A stretch of 64,000 nt of DNA. Source: an uncultured Cryptobacterium sp. GTDB lineage: Bacteria > Actinomycetota > Coriobacteriia > Coriobacteriales > Eggerthellaceae. A program made the translations under genes and the position numbers. How positions within the stretch are numbered: position 1 is the first letter of the stretch; each line of letters opens with the position of its first letter. Shown here piece by piece: positions 8,324-17,962 of this stretch. The notes beneath the pieces are model-generated. The model saw only the letters and a program-made list of their open reading frames with translations, was not told the origin of the DNA and searched no databases. The stretch spans positions 1 to 64,000 of the forward strand of contig CATYOF010000009.1 in assembly GCA_958410215.1 (NCBI GenBank), given 5' to 3'.

Positions 8324-9289
8324 TTACAAACGCAAATTCATTTGCTCAGCGCGAGCATAAGCAGCAACAATTTTTGCCACCAAAGAATGGCGAACCACAT
8401 CCACATTTTTAAATTCACAAAAGGCAATATCTTCAAGACCGTCAAGCACCTGACGAACCGTCTTTAACCCAGAAATTCCCTTCGGTAAGTCCGTCTGGGT
8501 GATGTCGCCCGTTACTACCATTTTCGAACCTAAACCTAAACGAGTAAGGAACATTTTCATCTGCTGCGGCGTAGTGTTTTGGGCTTCATCCAAAATAATA
8601 AAGGCATCGTTGAGCGTTCTGCCGCGCATAAATGCCAAGGGAGCTATTTCTATGGTGTTGTCGTTGATGTAACGCGTTGCTCGAGCAGGATCCATCAATT
8701 CGTAGAGAGCGTCATACAAAGGACGAATGTAAGGATCAATCTTTTCCGTTAAGGTGCCCGGTAAAAAGCCTAAATTTTCACCCGCTTCAACCACAGGACG
8801 CGTGAGCACGATACGACTTACCTGTTTGTCATTTAATGCAGCAACAGCCATTGCCATAGCTAAATAGGTTTTGCCGGTACCTGCAGGACCAATACCAAAG
8901 GTAATAGTGTTGTTTCGAATAGCATCAACGTATTCTTTTTGAGTGGGCGTTTTAGGACGCACGCTACGACCTCTAAACGAAATAATGACATCATTCTTCA
9001 TGGGGGCCGGTGCAAATTCTCCCGTTTTAAGAAGCGCAAGAGAACGTTTTACCTCGTCCCTTCCAACCGAATGACCCGCTTCAAGAGTTTTGATGAGATC
9101 AGAAAATAACGTGGTAAGCGATTGTACTTCTAAAGGCTGCCCATGAAGCACAATAGATTCCCCTCGAATAGTAATACGGGCAGTAAACGAATCTTCAATA
9201 AGATGCAAATATTCATCTTGAGGGCCTACAAGTAAGGCAGGAGACACATCGGACGGAATAGGAAGAGTTACCTCTATTGCTTCACTCAT
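8324..9289 (-). CDS. phoH: PhoH family ATPase
   Basis: A 321-residue PhoH-like (YbeZ-type) P-loop ATPase. It has Walker A GPAGTGKTYLAMAMA near residue 135, Walker B FIILDEAQN, and the downstream ITQTDLP segment. An N-terminal KH-like part precedes the ATPase domain. The family is associated with YbeY in RNA metabolism, and here the genes are adjacent. Exact biochemical role is not settled. Confidence 0.93.
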   Translation of the reverse strand: MSEAIEVTLPIPSDVSPALLVGPQDEYLHLIEDSFTARITIRGESIVLHGQPLEVQSLTTLFSDLIKTLEAGHSVGRDEVKRSLALLKTGEFAPAPMKNDVIISFRGRSVRPKTPTQKEYVDAIRNNTITFGIGPAGTGKTYLAMAMAVAALNDKQVSRIVLTRPVVEAGENLGFLPGTLTEKIDPYIRPLYDALYELMDPARATRYINDNTIEIAPLAFMRGRTLNDAFIILDEAQNTTPQQMKMFLTRLGLGSKMVVTGDITQTDLPKGISGLKTVRQVLDGLEDIAFCEFKNVDVVRHSLVAKIVAAYARAEQMNLRL

Positions 9290-9291
9290 GA

Positions 9292-10533
9292 TTACTTCTC
9301 CTCTAATTCGATGCTCGAAGCTAACGTAGACGCAACAACCGAACCAGGTTCCTGTGTATCGTCTACGTGAATTTTATAATAGGATTCGCTCATACCCCAA
9401 CCTTGCTTTTCAACAACAACACGCTCGATGCGATCAATATTGCGCATGGCATACGATTTCCTTAAGTCATCAGAAAGAGCCAGCAAGGTATGTGCGCGCT
9501 GTTCTTTTATTCGAGGTTCTATTTGGTCACTTCGCATGGCAGCAGGAGTTCCTGTACGCTTGGAGTAGCGGAATACATGTATTTTCGAAAAACCGACCTC
9601 ACGCGCAACACGGCATGTTTGTTCAAAATCTTGATCCGTTTCGCCAGGAAATCCTACAATGATATCGGTGGTAAGAGAAAGATCACCTACGGAATCCTTC
9701 AAAGACGAAACCAGAGAAAGGTAATCTTCTGCCGAATAAGGACGATTCATTTCTTGAAGAACTCGCGAAGATCCCGATTGAAGGGGTAAATGCAAGTGGC
9801 GACAAACACGGCCGTTCGATTGAGCGAGTACCTGAATAAAATCGGGCTTTACCGAGCGAGGTTCAATAGAAGAAATACGCAAGCGCGTTTCGCTGCACCC
9901 GCAAGCATCAAGTGATTCAAAGAGCTTTGTTATAAGATGTGCCAGAGTAATACGTTTATCGGTTATTTCATCCACATAGCTATAGGAACCCAGATCGATG
10001 CCAGAAAGTACCAGTTCTGCCACTCCTTGTTGGGCCAGTTCACAAACTTCTTCCTCTATCAAGTGAACAGGACGCGACCACGCCTTACCGCGGGCTACAT
10101 GCACAATGCAATACGAGCAGGAATGATTGCAGCCATCCTGTACTTTAACCCCCACGCGCGTGGGAAAATACGAACCAACACGCAATAAGGGATGTTCTTC
10201 TAGCTGTTCAATGCCGTGGGTTTCTTCACTTAAGAGTTCATGTTTATCTATAAGTGAAATTCGTTTATCAAGAGAGGTATAAAAATCAGGATTGATAGCT
10301 GCGGCACAACCGGTTACTAAAACCGGAGCTGATTCGTTTTCGCGAAGGATTTTCCGAATAGTTTTGCGCGTTTTCTTTTCTGCTTCTTCGGTAACCGTGC
10401 AGGTATTAACGACCACAAGATCAGCTTCAGCAACTCCTGTTAAGGTGGATCCTTTCTGTAGATAGGCAGCCGCAATCGTATCGGATTCGACTCGATTTAC
10501 CTTGCAGCCTAAGTTAACAACGGAAACATTCAT
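9292..10533 (-). CDS. mtaB: tRNA (N6-L-threonylcarbamoyladenosine(37)-C2)-methylthiotransferase
   Basis: Radical-SAM enzyme that converts t6A37 to ms2t6A in tRNA. The 413-residue protein starts with the methylthiotransferase domain (NLGCKVNRVESD, with further cysteines in VNTCTVT and VTGCAA). It then has the SAM cluster motif CNHSCSYCIV (CX3CX2C) and LSGIDLGSY. The C-terminal TRAM region looks short. Start overlaps the rsmE stop by 4 bases. The hrcA-dnaJ-rsmE-mtaB order is common in Gram-positives. Confidence 0.92.
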   Translation of the reverse strand: MNVSVVNLGCKVNRVESDTIAAAYLQKGSTLTGVAEADLVVVNTCTVTEEAEKKTRKTIRKILRENESAPVLVTGCAAAINPDFYTSLDKRISLIDKHELLSEETHGIEQLEEHPLLRVGSYFPTRVGVKVQDGCNHSCSYCIVHVARGKAWSRPVHLIEEEVCELAQQGVAELVLSGIDLGSYSYVDEITDKRITLAHLITKLFESLDACGCSETRLRISSIEPRSVKPDFIQVLAQSNGRVCRHLHLPLQSGSSRVLQEMNRPYSAEDYLSLVSSLKDSVGDLSLTTDIIVGFPGETDQDFEQTCRVAREVGFSKIHVFRYSKRTGTPAAMRSDQIEPRIKEQRAHTLLALSDDLRKSYAMRNIDRIERVVVEKQGWGMSESYYKIHVDDTQEPGSVVASTLASSIELEEK

Positions 10534-11312
10534 GCGCCGCGCTCCAGTTCATAGAGAGTTAGGGCAGGAGCTACAATACCCGCAGTTTCCGTACGCAAAA
10601 TACTGGGACCCAGCGAAATAGCATAGCTACGCGGATGAGATGAAAGGAGAAGAGACACCTCATGCGAAGTTAGTCCCCCTTCAGGGCCAACCACTACTAC
10701 AACCCGTGCATCAAGAGCAGGCATACCCGTTTCTAACAAAGCAATGCTCAGTGCCTGCGAGAGCGTTTGGGTAAGCTGAGCTTCTTCCCAGCATACCAAG
10801 ACAGCGGTAGCGCCACTGCAGTATTCAATGAGGCCTTCAATGGTTGTAGGAGAAGCTATTTCTGGAATATGTGATTGACCGCTTTGCATTGCAGCGCTTT
10901 TAGCCAGCATTTCCCATCGTTGCATGCGATGAGTGGTTTTCTTTGCATCAAGCTTAACGATGCTTCGTTCACACAAAAGCGGAACAAAAGCAGCTACCCC
11001 TAGTTCGGTGGCATGCCGAATAATAGTGTCCATCTTGTCGCCCTTCGCAAGACCTTGCGCAAGAACAACGGTAGGACGATGAATGGTTTCAAGATGCTGT
11101 GCGATATGAACGCGAAGAGAATTGCTCTCAAACAATTCAACTTCGCATTCAAAATAATCAGAGGCAGCATCTATAACGGCAATGTGCTCGCCAGGCTTCA
11201 GGCGTAAAACCCGTGCATGCTTTGCATCATCACCAGATAAACGCAGTTCAAAAGATGGTTCTGTTTCGCTTGACAACACCTGGTTTTCCAGAAAGAAATG
11301 AGGTAACGACAT
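10530..11312 (-). CDS. rsmE: 16S rRNA (uracil(1498)-N3)-methyltransferase
   Basis: SPOUT-class methyltransferase acting on U1498 of 16S rRNA in the 30S subunit. The 260-residue protein shows an N-terminal PUA-like part and a C-terminal knotted SAM domain with VVVVGPEGGLTSHEV and LGPSILRTETAG, both family hallmarks. Length is typical. It lies 14 bases after dnaJ and overlaps mtaB. Confidence 0.95.
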   Translation of the reverse strand: MSLPHFFLENQVLSSETEPSFELRLSGDDAKHARVLRLKPGEHIAVIDAASDYFECEVELFESNSLRVHIAQHLETIHRPTVVLAQGLAKGDKMDTIIRHATELGVAAFVPLLCERSIVKLDAKKTTHRMQRWEMLAKSAAMQSGQSHIPEIASPTTIEGLIEYCSGATAVLVCWEEAQLTQTLSQALSIALLETGMPALDARVVVVVGPEGGLTSHEVSLLLSSHPRSYAISLGPSILRTETAGIVAPALTLYELERGA

Positions 11313-11326
11313 GCGATAAGCCTTAC

Positions 11327-12451
11327 TTAGCCGTTAAAAGCATCACGAAGTTTTTGTAAGGGGCTGCGTGCTTCCGAAACATTTTCTCCCATTTCTTCAG
11401 CAAGCTTTTCTAGAATGCCTCGCTCTGCCTTAGAGAGACGTGAAGGAATTTTTACTTCCACATGGACATGCAAATCGCCTCGTGCCTCACTGCGGAACTT
11501 AGGCATACCGTAGCCCTTAACATGAACTACCTGTCCATACTGACATCCTTCAGGAATAGTTACCTTAACTTTTTCGTCTTTAAAAATGCCATCGATTTCA
11601 ATCTGCGTACCCAAGGCAGCTTGAACCATACTGATAGCGGTTGAGCAATGAAGATCACTTCCCTGACGTTCAAAGAATTCATGATCTTCAATACGTACCG
11701 TAACAATTAAATCGCCTGCGGCTGCGCCTCGAATTCCTGCTTCGCCGTAGCCTGACAAACGCAGTTGCTGCCCATCCTGAATGCCCACCGGGATATCAAC
11801 CGAAATACGCTGTCTATCAGGCACACGACCTTGGCCATCGCATTCTGGGCAGGGGTTTTCGATAATCTTGCCTGAACCAGAACAACGAGGGCAGGTAGAA
11901 GCGGCTTGCATATCACCCAAAATAGTATGCTGAACGGTAACTACCCTGCCTTGACCATTACAATCAGGACAGGTTACTTCACTGCCGCCTTCGGCTAAGC
12001 CACTGCCTTTACAATCTGGACAGGGAGCAAGACGGTCGTATACGATTTCTTTATGCACACCTGCTGCGGCTTCTTCAAGCGTAATACGCAGACCAACACC
12101 CATATCGCGCCCTTCGCGTCGAACGGTAGCTCGTCCGCCACCGCCGCCAAAGAAGGAGCTGAAAATATCACCCATGCCAAAGCCGCCAAATAAATCTTCA
12201 AAATCAACAGCTTGAGGACCTGCAGCACCTGCCGCACCAGGTATCGTACCAAAGCGATCATACTGAGCGCGTTTAGCAGGGTCACTTAACACATCGTAGG
12301 CTTCATTAAGTTCCTTGAAACGATCTTCTGCATCAGGTGCTTTATTAACATCAGGATGAAGTTGGCGTGCTTTCTTGCGAAACGCCTTTTTTATTTCATC
12401 ATCACTCGCAGTTTTACTTACACCGAGAATCTCATAGAGGTCTTTGGCCAT
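11327..12451 (-). CDS. dnaJ: Chaperone protein DnaJ
   Basis: Type I Hsp40 cochaperone of 374 residues. It has a J domain (residues 1-70, with HPD in RQLHPDVNK), a G/F-rich linker, and four CxxCxGxG zinc repeats (CPDCKGSG, CPDCNGQG, CPRCSGSG, CPECDGQG). C-terminal substrate-binding domains follow. It directly follows hrcA, but no grpE or dnaK lies between them, unlike the usual heat-shock operon. Control by HrcA through the upstream CIRCE site is likely. Confidence 0.97.
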   Translation of the reverse strand: MAKDLYEILGVSKTASDDEIKKAFRKKARQLHPDVNKAPDAEDRFKELNEAYDVLSDPAKRAQYDRFGTIPGAAGAAGPQAVDFEDLFGGFGMGDIFSSFFGGGGGRATVRREGRDMGVGLRITLEEAAAGVHKEIVYDRLAPCPDCKGSGLAEGGSEVTCPDCNGQGRVVTVQHTILGDMQAASTCPRCSGSGKIIENPCPECDGQGRVPDRQRISVDIPVGIQDGQQLRLSGYGEAGIRGAAAGDLIVTVRIEDHEFFERQGSDLHCSTAISMVQAALGTQIEIDGIFKDEKVKVTIPEGCQYGQVVHVKGYGMPKFRSEARGDLHVHVEVKIPSRLSKAERGILEKLAEEMGENVSEARSPLQKLRDAFNG

Positions 12452-12478
12452 AAGAAGTCAGTCTTACCTTTCACACAA

Positions 12479-13474
12479 TTACAGGTCTTTTAATATATCT
12501 TGGGCGGCACGAACCGCAGTAATTACCGTGGAGTAATTCATTCTCGTGGGACCCACAATAACAATGAGCCCCCGATGGGAATCCTGCCCGAATCTATTCG
12601 CGATAACTGAAACGCCCGAAAGTGCTTCTGAATCGTTTTCATGTCCAATTCGAACAACCGGGTTTTCTGAATGCACTGCATCATCAAACACGCGAAGAAG
12701 CAGTGTATCATCTTCCAGTTCATCAAGGATAGGCATCAAGCATGCAGGATCACTAAATTCAGGTTTTCCCAACAAATGCGACATTCCTAAAGGATGTGCT
12801 TTAATAGCATTCTTTTCCTTTAAACAGGTAAGAATTTCGCTGATGACAAGCTGAAACAGATCATCGTGAATATCGTTCATATCAAAAGGCAGCGAATCCG
12901 CCTCAAACGAAACATTTTTTCCCGCAAGAACTTTATTAATAAGATCTTGAGTATGATGTATATACTCCTCTGTGCAGGTAGCAGGAATATCCATCTGTCG
13001 ATCAAACACTTGACCATCATCAGTCACAATAACGATAAGTAAACGCTGATTAGGCAGCAAAACTAAGTTAACAAAACGAATATCCACTGACAGAAAACGT
13101 GGAGGAACCAGCATAGTCATACAATCCGTCAAACGAGCAAGCGCCTGAGATGTTTTATCAAGTAAATCATCTAAATCGCTTGCACTTTCACGCAATTCAT
13201 GAAGGGTTTCATCGCTCGCCGTAACGTTGCCGTTTTCCAATAAATCGTCAACAAAAGCACGATACCCATAATCAGTAGGAATTCGACCAGCAGAAGTATG
13301 GGGCTGAATAAGATATCCCATATCTTCCAAGAGCGACAATTCATTGCGTACCGTAGCAGAACTAATACCCAAGTTGTAGCGTTCTACCAAAGTGCGTGAA
13401 CCTACCGGCAAAGCACGTGCAATATATTCTTCAATCAATGCTCGAAGAACAAGCCTTCTTCTATCTGAAAGCAT
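12479..13474 (-). CDS. hrcA: Heat-inducible transcription repressor HrcA
   Basis: Repressor of class I heat-shock genes that binds CIRCE operators. The 331-residue protein has an N-terminal winged helix (MLSDRRRLVLRALIEEYI, then SSATVRNELSLLEDMGY) and HTSAGRIPTDYGYR, typical of HrcA. I chose ATG 13474 over the in-frame GTG at 13480 because AAGGGG spaces better to it. A CIRCE-like element sits about 50 bases upstream, pointing to autoregulation. Confidence 0.96.
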   Translation of the reverse strand: MLSDRRRLVLRALIEEYIARALPVGSRTLVERYNLGISSATVRNELSLLEDMGYLIQPHTSAGRIPTDYGYRAFVDDLLENGNVTASDETLHELRESASDLDDLLDKTSQALARLTDCMTMLVPPRFLSVDIRFVNLVLLPNQRLLIVIVTDDGQVFDRQMDIPATCTEEYIHHTQDLINKVLAGKNVSFEADSLPFDMNDIHDDLFQLVISEILTCLKEKNAIKAHPLGMSHLLGKPEFSDPACLMPILDELEDDTLLLRVFDDAVHSENPVVRIGHENDSEALSGVSVIANRFGQDSHRGLIVIVGPTRMNYSTVITAVRAAQDILKDL

Positions 13475-13522
13475 GGTCACCCCCTTTTAGTTTTGGCCTA
13501 CACTCAATACTGTAACCGTATT

Positions 13523-13549
13523 TTAGCAGCCTAAGCAACCGAGTGCTAA
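13523..13549. promoter_or_regulatory. CIRCE operator (HrcA binding site)
   Basis: The plus strand reads TTAGCAGCC, nine bases, GAGTGCTAA. The consensus is TTAGCACTC-N9-GAGTGCTAA, so the right half is perfect and the left half has two mismatches. It sits 49 bases before the hrcA start codon, where HrcA autoregulation is expected. Confidence 0.88.
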
Positions 13550-13608
13550 TATCCTTGACGTAAACGTTACTTATTCTTTTGATTGGGACTTTTTCTTTCA
13601 GTATTAAG

Positions 13609-14721
13609 TTACGGTGCTAAATTAAGTATTCGCCCGTATAACTGATTTCCAAAAAGCCAACCTTTATGGGTGGGTTGCCAACGTTCATTAACCTGGATCA
13701 CAAATCCGTCATTTTTTAATTGTTGCAAGGTTTCGGGTAAATCTGGTAGAAGCAACGTAGCTATTTCTACCTCTTCATTGGAAACACCCTTGCTCATACG
13801 CATACCGAGCATGATATCTTCTGCGGCCATCTGAAACACATCAAGCTGTTCAATGCAGTCATTATTTTCAGAAAAACGAATACGCTCTAACTCGTTTTGG
13901 CGCATACTAACGGCCCCTTGGCCAATTCCTAGATACGGAACGCCAGTCCAATACGCAGAATTATGGCGAGACTCAAACCCAGGCTTGGCATAACTGGCAA
14001 CTTCATAATGAACGAATCCCTGTTTGGTTAGGTATTCATGTGCTAGTTCCATACCTTCAGCGCCCGCATCTTCATCTACTACTAAAGTTCCTGCATCCAC
14101 CATAGAAGCAAAGGGGGTTCCTTCTTCTACCATCAAAGGGTACACGCTTATATGGGTCACCCCCAACGTACAGGCCTGTTCAAGATCTTTTTCAAATTGT
14201 TCTAAGGTTTGTCCCGGGAGTCCACACATTAGATCAATGCTTATGTTTTCAAAACGCATTTGAGCAGTTTCAATAGCTTTTTTAGCTTGATCAGTGCTAT
14301 GAACGCGCCCTAAGGTTTTCAATAATGAATCATTAAAAGACTGAACCCCAATGGATAACCTGTTTACCCCCAGTGCATACAAATCTTTCACCATAGATTC
14401 AGTTAAACTATCCGGATTAGCTTCTAGGGTACATTCCACTTCGGGGGTTAAGTGCATGGAAATAGAAAGAGCATACAACAGTGAAGACAAACGCCTATTC
14501 CCTAAATAACTAGGCGTCCCTCCACCAAGATAGACGGTTTCTAGGGAACCCAAAACATCATTGTTAGAGTAAGTGCGAATTGAGTGTATAAGACGTTCAG
14601 TATAAGCATCTAATTCTGGGCTGTCACAAGCTATTGCCTGCGTTACAAAGTCGCAGTACTTACAACGCTGTTTGCAGAAGGGCACATGGAGATAGAGTGC
14701 CTTATAGGGCTGCCACTCCAT
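13609..14721 (-). CDS. hemW: Radical SAM heme chaperone / coproporphyrinogen III oxidase-like protein HemW
   Basis: A 370-residue radical-SAM protein. The cluster motif is CKQRCKYC (CX3CX2C) near residue 17, followed by VYLGGGTPSYLG and the HemN-type C-terminal region (HNSAYWTGVPYLGIGQGA). The motif lacks the extra CxxxCxxCxC cysteine typical of true HemN, so HemW (heme trafficking) is the better call than oxidase. It ends upstream of hrcA and abuts dusB, with which it shares one base. Confidence 0.9.
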   Translation of the reverse strand: MEWQPYKALYLHVPFCKQRCKYCDFVTQAIACDSPELDAYTERLIHSIRTYSNNDVLGSLETVYLGGGTPSYLGNRRLSSLLYALSISMHLTPEVECTLEANPDSLTESMVKDLYALGVNRLSIGVQSFNDSLLKTLGRVHSTDQAKKAIETAQMRFENISIDLMCGLPGQTLEQFEKDLEQACTLGVTHISVYPLMVEEGTPFASMVDAGTLVVDEDAGAEGMELAHEYLTKQGFVHYEVASYAKPGFESRHNSAYWTGVPYLGIGQGAVSMRQNELERIRFSENNDCIEQLDVFQMAAEDIMLGMRMSKGVSNEEVEIATLLLPDLPETLQQLKNDGFVIQVNERWQPTHKGWLFGNQLYGRILNLAP

Positions 14722-15698
14722 TAGACGTGCGCCTCTTCGGTTTTCTTGCGAGCTAATTCAAAAATGGCGGCAAAATCTTCAAAGGTAACCGCATTGTTAA
14801 TGAGGCGGCGCGTGCCCGATGCATCAGTGGTACGCGCAACATACCACATGGCATGTTTGCGCATACGGACAATGTTTCGTCCTTCACGTTCGGAAAGCAT
14901 TTTGGCATGACGGGTAGCAAGCGCCATTTTTTCCCGAACTGAAGGACCTACGTATCCCGGACCACCCGCTAAGCGCGATGCAATATCGCGAAATATCCAG
15001 GGATAACCCTGAGCACCACGACCCACCATAATGGCGTCACAGCCGGTAGTATTTATCATATCTACCGCGCGCTGACCGTTGGTAATATCGCCATTGCCTA
15101 TAACAGGAATAGACAAAGCATCTTTTACCTTTTTGATAATAGTCCAGTCTGCCTGACCTCGATAAAACTGCATAGCAAAGCGCCCATGAACCGCTACTGC
15201 GGAAGCTCCCGCTGCTTCCATACGTTTACCAAATTCCACTGCAGTTTCGTGTTCCATTTCAAAGCCGCGCCGGAATTTCACGGTTACAGGACACTGAACA
15301 GCGCTTACTACCTGCTTAACAATGTTTTGAGCAAGTTCTGGATCCTTCATTAAGGCTGAACCATCACCTTTACCCGCAATTTTCTTTGCAGGACAGCCCA
15401 TATTAATGTCTATAGCAAACAGTCTATCCTGTAAGTTATCTTCAATGGCGGCAGCTTGGGACGCCATAGTGTCAGGTTCGTGACCAAAAATTTGTACACT
15501 TACTTTGTCTTCAAGGGGAGACAAATCTAACAAGTGCGCTGTTTTTTCATTGGCGTAGCTTAGTGCTTTAGCCGATACCATCTCTGTATAGGTAAGCTGC
15601 GCGCCTTGTTCACGACACAGTTCACGAAAAACTTCATCCCCTACCCCTGCCATAGGTGCAAGAATAATGCGACGGTTTTCGAATAATGAATTGGTCAT
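14721..15698 (-). CDS. dusB: tRNA-dihydrouridine synthase
   Basis: FMN enzyme that reduces uridine to dihydrouridine in tRNA D loops. The 325-residue protein starts LFENRRIILAPMAGVGD, has the signature DINMGCPAKKIAGKGDGSALM with the catalytic cysteine, and ends with an FMN phosphate-binding segment (NGDITNGQRA, MVGRGAQGYPWIF). Start taken at ATG 15698; an upstream in-frame ATG would overlap the preceding small gene. Assignment to the DusB subgroup is by general resemblance. Confidence 0.92.
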   Translation of the reverse strand: MTNSLFENRRIILAPMAGVGDEVFRELCREQGAQLTYTEMVSAKALSYANEKTAHLLDLSPLEDKVSVQIFGHEPDTMASQAAAIEDNLQDRLFAIDINMGCPAKKIAGKGDGSALMKDPELAQNIVKQVVSAVQCPVTVKFRRGFEMEHETAVEFGKRMEAAGASAVAVHGRFAMQFYRGQADWTIIKKVKDALSIPVIGNGDITNGQRAVDMINTTGCDAIMVGRGAQGYPWIFRDIASRLAGGPGYVGPSVREKMALATRHAKMLSEREGRNIVRMRKHAMWYVARTTDASGTRRLINNAVTFEDFAAIFELARKKTEEAHV

Positions 15699-15717
15699 TT
15701 TGTTATCACAAAACTTC

Positions 15718-15924
15718 CTACAGACCACTTGATAATCCGGCAAGGCCGAAGAAAAAATAAATCAAAACGCCCAAAGCAAGAACAACTGCCACCGCACACC
15801 CGCAGCCAATTCCAACTTTACTACCAGAAGACATGCGTGCTTGCTGTTGTTCCTGAGCTATTTTCTTTTCATCAAACGGATCGTTTAACCAATCGTATTC
15901 TTCTTTATTATGGTTTCGAGCCAT
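15718..15924 (-). CDS. Small single-pass membrane protein, unknown function
   Basis: A 68-residue protein I do not recognise. The N-terminal half is charged and Gln-rich (EEYDWLNDPFDEKKIAQE). It is followed by one hydrophobic segment (about residues 38-60) that opens with a GCGCAV cluster, and it ends LSSGL. It lies 8 bases after lepA and ahead of dusB in the same direction, so it is probably cotranscribed. Tail-anchored membrane topology is inferred. Confidence 0.65.
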   Translation of the reverse strand: MARNHNKEEYDWLNDPFDEKKIAQEQQQARMSSGSKVGIGCGCAVAVVLALGVLIYFFFGLAGLSSGL

Positions 15925-15932
15925 AGAAAATC

Positions 15933-17738
15933 CTATTCATCCACCTTCAGAATAGCCATGAATGCTTCCTGAGGAACCTCGACATTACCAATACTCTTCA
16001 TACGCTTTTTACCCTTTTTCTGCTTTTCTAGCAGTTTACGTTTACGGGAAATGTCACCTCCATAACATTTCGCCAAAACATCCTTACGCAGGGCGCGTAC
16101 GGTTTGTCTTGATAAAACTCTTGACCCAACAGCAGCCTGAATAGGTACTTCAAACATTTGACGTGGGATTATTTCCTTTAGTTTTTCAGTAAGGACTCTG
16201 CCACGATCGTAAGCCTTATCGGTATGAACAATAAACGATAAAGCGTCAATGGGCTTACCTGCTAACAAAATGTCAAGTTTCACCAATTTAGATGGCTTAT
16301 ATTCATCAAAATCATAATCAAGAGACGCATATCCTTTAGTGCGGCTTTTCAGTTGATCAAAATAGTCCATAATCAGTTCTGAAAGCGGAATTTCCCAAAG
16401 CATTTCAACCGTGGTGGTGTTGAGGTAATTCATAGTTTTGAATTCACCGCGACGGGATACCGTTAATTCCATAACCGCACCCACATAATCCGGCGGAATA
16501 AGAATTTTGGCTTTAAGATAGGGCTCTTCAATATGCTCAATCTCGCTGGCATCGGGCATATCCTGTGGCGAATGAAGCGAAATCATGGTTCCATCGGTTT
16601 TAAATACATGATATTCAACCGAAGGTGCCGTAGCTAATAAATCTAAGCCAAATTCACGCTCTAAACGCTCCTTAATAACCTCCATATGAAGAAGCCCCAA
16701 AAAACCAACTCTAAAGCCAAAACCCAGTGCATGGCTGTTTTCTGCTTCATAAATAAGAGCAGGGTCGTTTAGTGAAAGTTTATCCAGCGCATCTTTTAGC
16801 TCTTCATACTGGTCGCCATCAATGGGGAATAAACCTGTATATACCATTGGCTTTACATCACGATAACCAGGCAAAGGTTCGCTACAACCACCTTTGGCAA
16901 GCGTTATGGTGTCACCCACTTTTACCTGAGAAGGATCCTTTAAGCCAGTAACCAAATACCCTACTTCGCCAACTCCTAATTCTTCCGCAGGAACTTCGGT
17001 AGGTCTACGAACTCCTACTTCTTCAACAAGCGTTACCGTGTCAGTTGCCATCATGCGAATAGACTGCCCTTTACGCATAGAACCATTCACGATACGTACA
17101 AGTGCTACTACCCCACGATAGGCGTCAAAATACGAGTCGAAAATGAGAGCAGACAAAGGAGCATCAGGGTCTCCTTCAGGGTGGGGAATGTTGTACACAA
17201 TGGATTCAAGTAAATCATGAACCCCTTCCCCCGTTTTGCCGCTTGCCAAAACAGCATCATCAGCAGGAATAGCAAGACCATCTTCTATTTCCTGACGAAC
17301 CCGTTCTGGTTCAGCTGCTGGTAGGTCAATCTTGTTGATAAGAGGAACAATTTCCAAGTTGGCATTCATGGCCATCATGGCATTAGCAACCGTTTGCGCT
17401 TCAATGCCCTGTGTAGCATCAACTACCAAAACTGCACCTTCACAGGCTGCAAGTGAACGGGAAACCTCATAGGTAAAGTCAACATGACCAGGAGTATCAA
17501 TTAAGTTGAAATGGTACAGTTGTCCATCATCAGCTCGATAGTCAACGCGCACTGTCTGACTTTTGATGGTGATTCCACGTTCACGCTCAATATCCATAGA
17601 GTCAAGAACTTGTTCTTTCATATCGCGCTTTGAAACAGTTTCGGTCATTTCCAAAATGCGATCAGAAAGAGTGGATTTACCATGATCGATATGAGCAATA
17701 ATGGAAAAATTTCGTATGTATTGTGGGTCGAGAGCCAT
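15933..17738 (-). CDS. lepA: Elongation factor 4 (LepA)
   Basis: Translational GTPase that acts on stalled or initiating ribosomes. The 601-residue protein begins MALDPQYIRNFSIIAHIDHG with G1 AHIDHGKST, G3 DTPGHVDF and G4 NKIDLP. The LepA-specific C-terminal domain (GGDISRKRKLLEKQKKGKKR) is complete. Length is typical (about 600). It is the first gene of a leftward run and is divergent from rpsT across a 224-base gap. Confidence 0.98.
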   Translation of the reverse strand: MALDPQYIRNFSIIAHIDHGKSTLSDRILEMTETVSKRDMKEQVLDSMDIERERGITIKSQTVRVDYRADDGQLYHFNLIDTPGHVDFTYEVSRSLAACEGAVLVVDATQGIEAQTVANAMMAMNANLEIVPLINKIDLPAAEPERVRQEIEDGLAIPADDAVLASGKTGEGVHDLLESIVYNIPHPEGDPDAPLSALIFDSYFDAYRGVVALVRIVNGSMRKGQSIRMMATDTVTLVEEVGVRRPTEVPAEELGVGEVGYLVTGLKDPSQVKVGDTITLAKGGCSEPLPGYRDVKPMVYTGLFPIDGDQYEELKDALDKLSLNDPALIYEAENSHALGFGFRVGFLGLLHMEVIKERLEREFGLDLLATAPSVEYHVFKTDGTMISLHSPQDMPDASEIEHIEEPYLKAKILIPPDYVGAVMELTVSRRGEFKTMNYLNTTTVEMLWEIPLSELIMDYFDQLKSRTKGYASLDYDFDEYKPSKLVKLDILLAGKPIDALSFIVHTDKAYDRGRVLTEKLKEIIPRQMFEVPIQAAVGSRVLSRQTVRALRKDVLAKCYGGDISRKRKLLEKQKKGKKRMKSIGNVEVPQEAFMAILKVDE

Positions 17739-17823
17739 AATTTCCTGTTCTTCAGTACGTAGTAAACGAAGCTTTTCTTACTCTATAAATAAACGTATAT
17801 AATACGGTTTTAGAATAAAGTGT

Positions 17824-17838
17824 GGGTAGATTCTACCC
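17824..17838. promoter_or_regulatory. Perfect 15-base inverted repeat in the lepA-rpsT divergent gap
   Basis: GGGTAGA-T-TCTACCC, centred in the AT-rich region between the divergent lepA and rpsT genes. A TATAAT-like -10 for rpsT lies at 17875-17880, but I see no good -35. The palindrome could be an operator, a weak hairpin, or chance; no family is recognised. Confidence 0.3.
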
Positions 17839-17962
17839 TACTTGTGCGAAAGCTCTGATAATTTGCGCATAATTTATAATATGCGTCTGTGCACAACATC
17901 TATATTGTGATACGATTCTAAAGCTTTCGTCTACAGAAAAGTAATTATATGGAGGATAAAAC

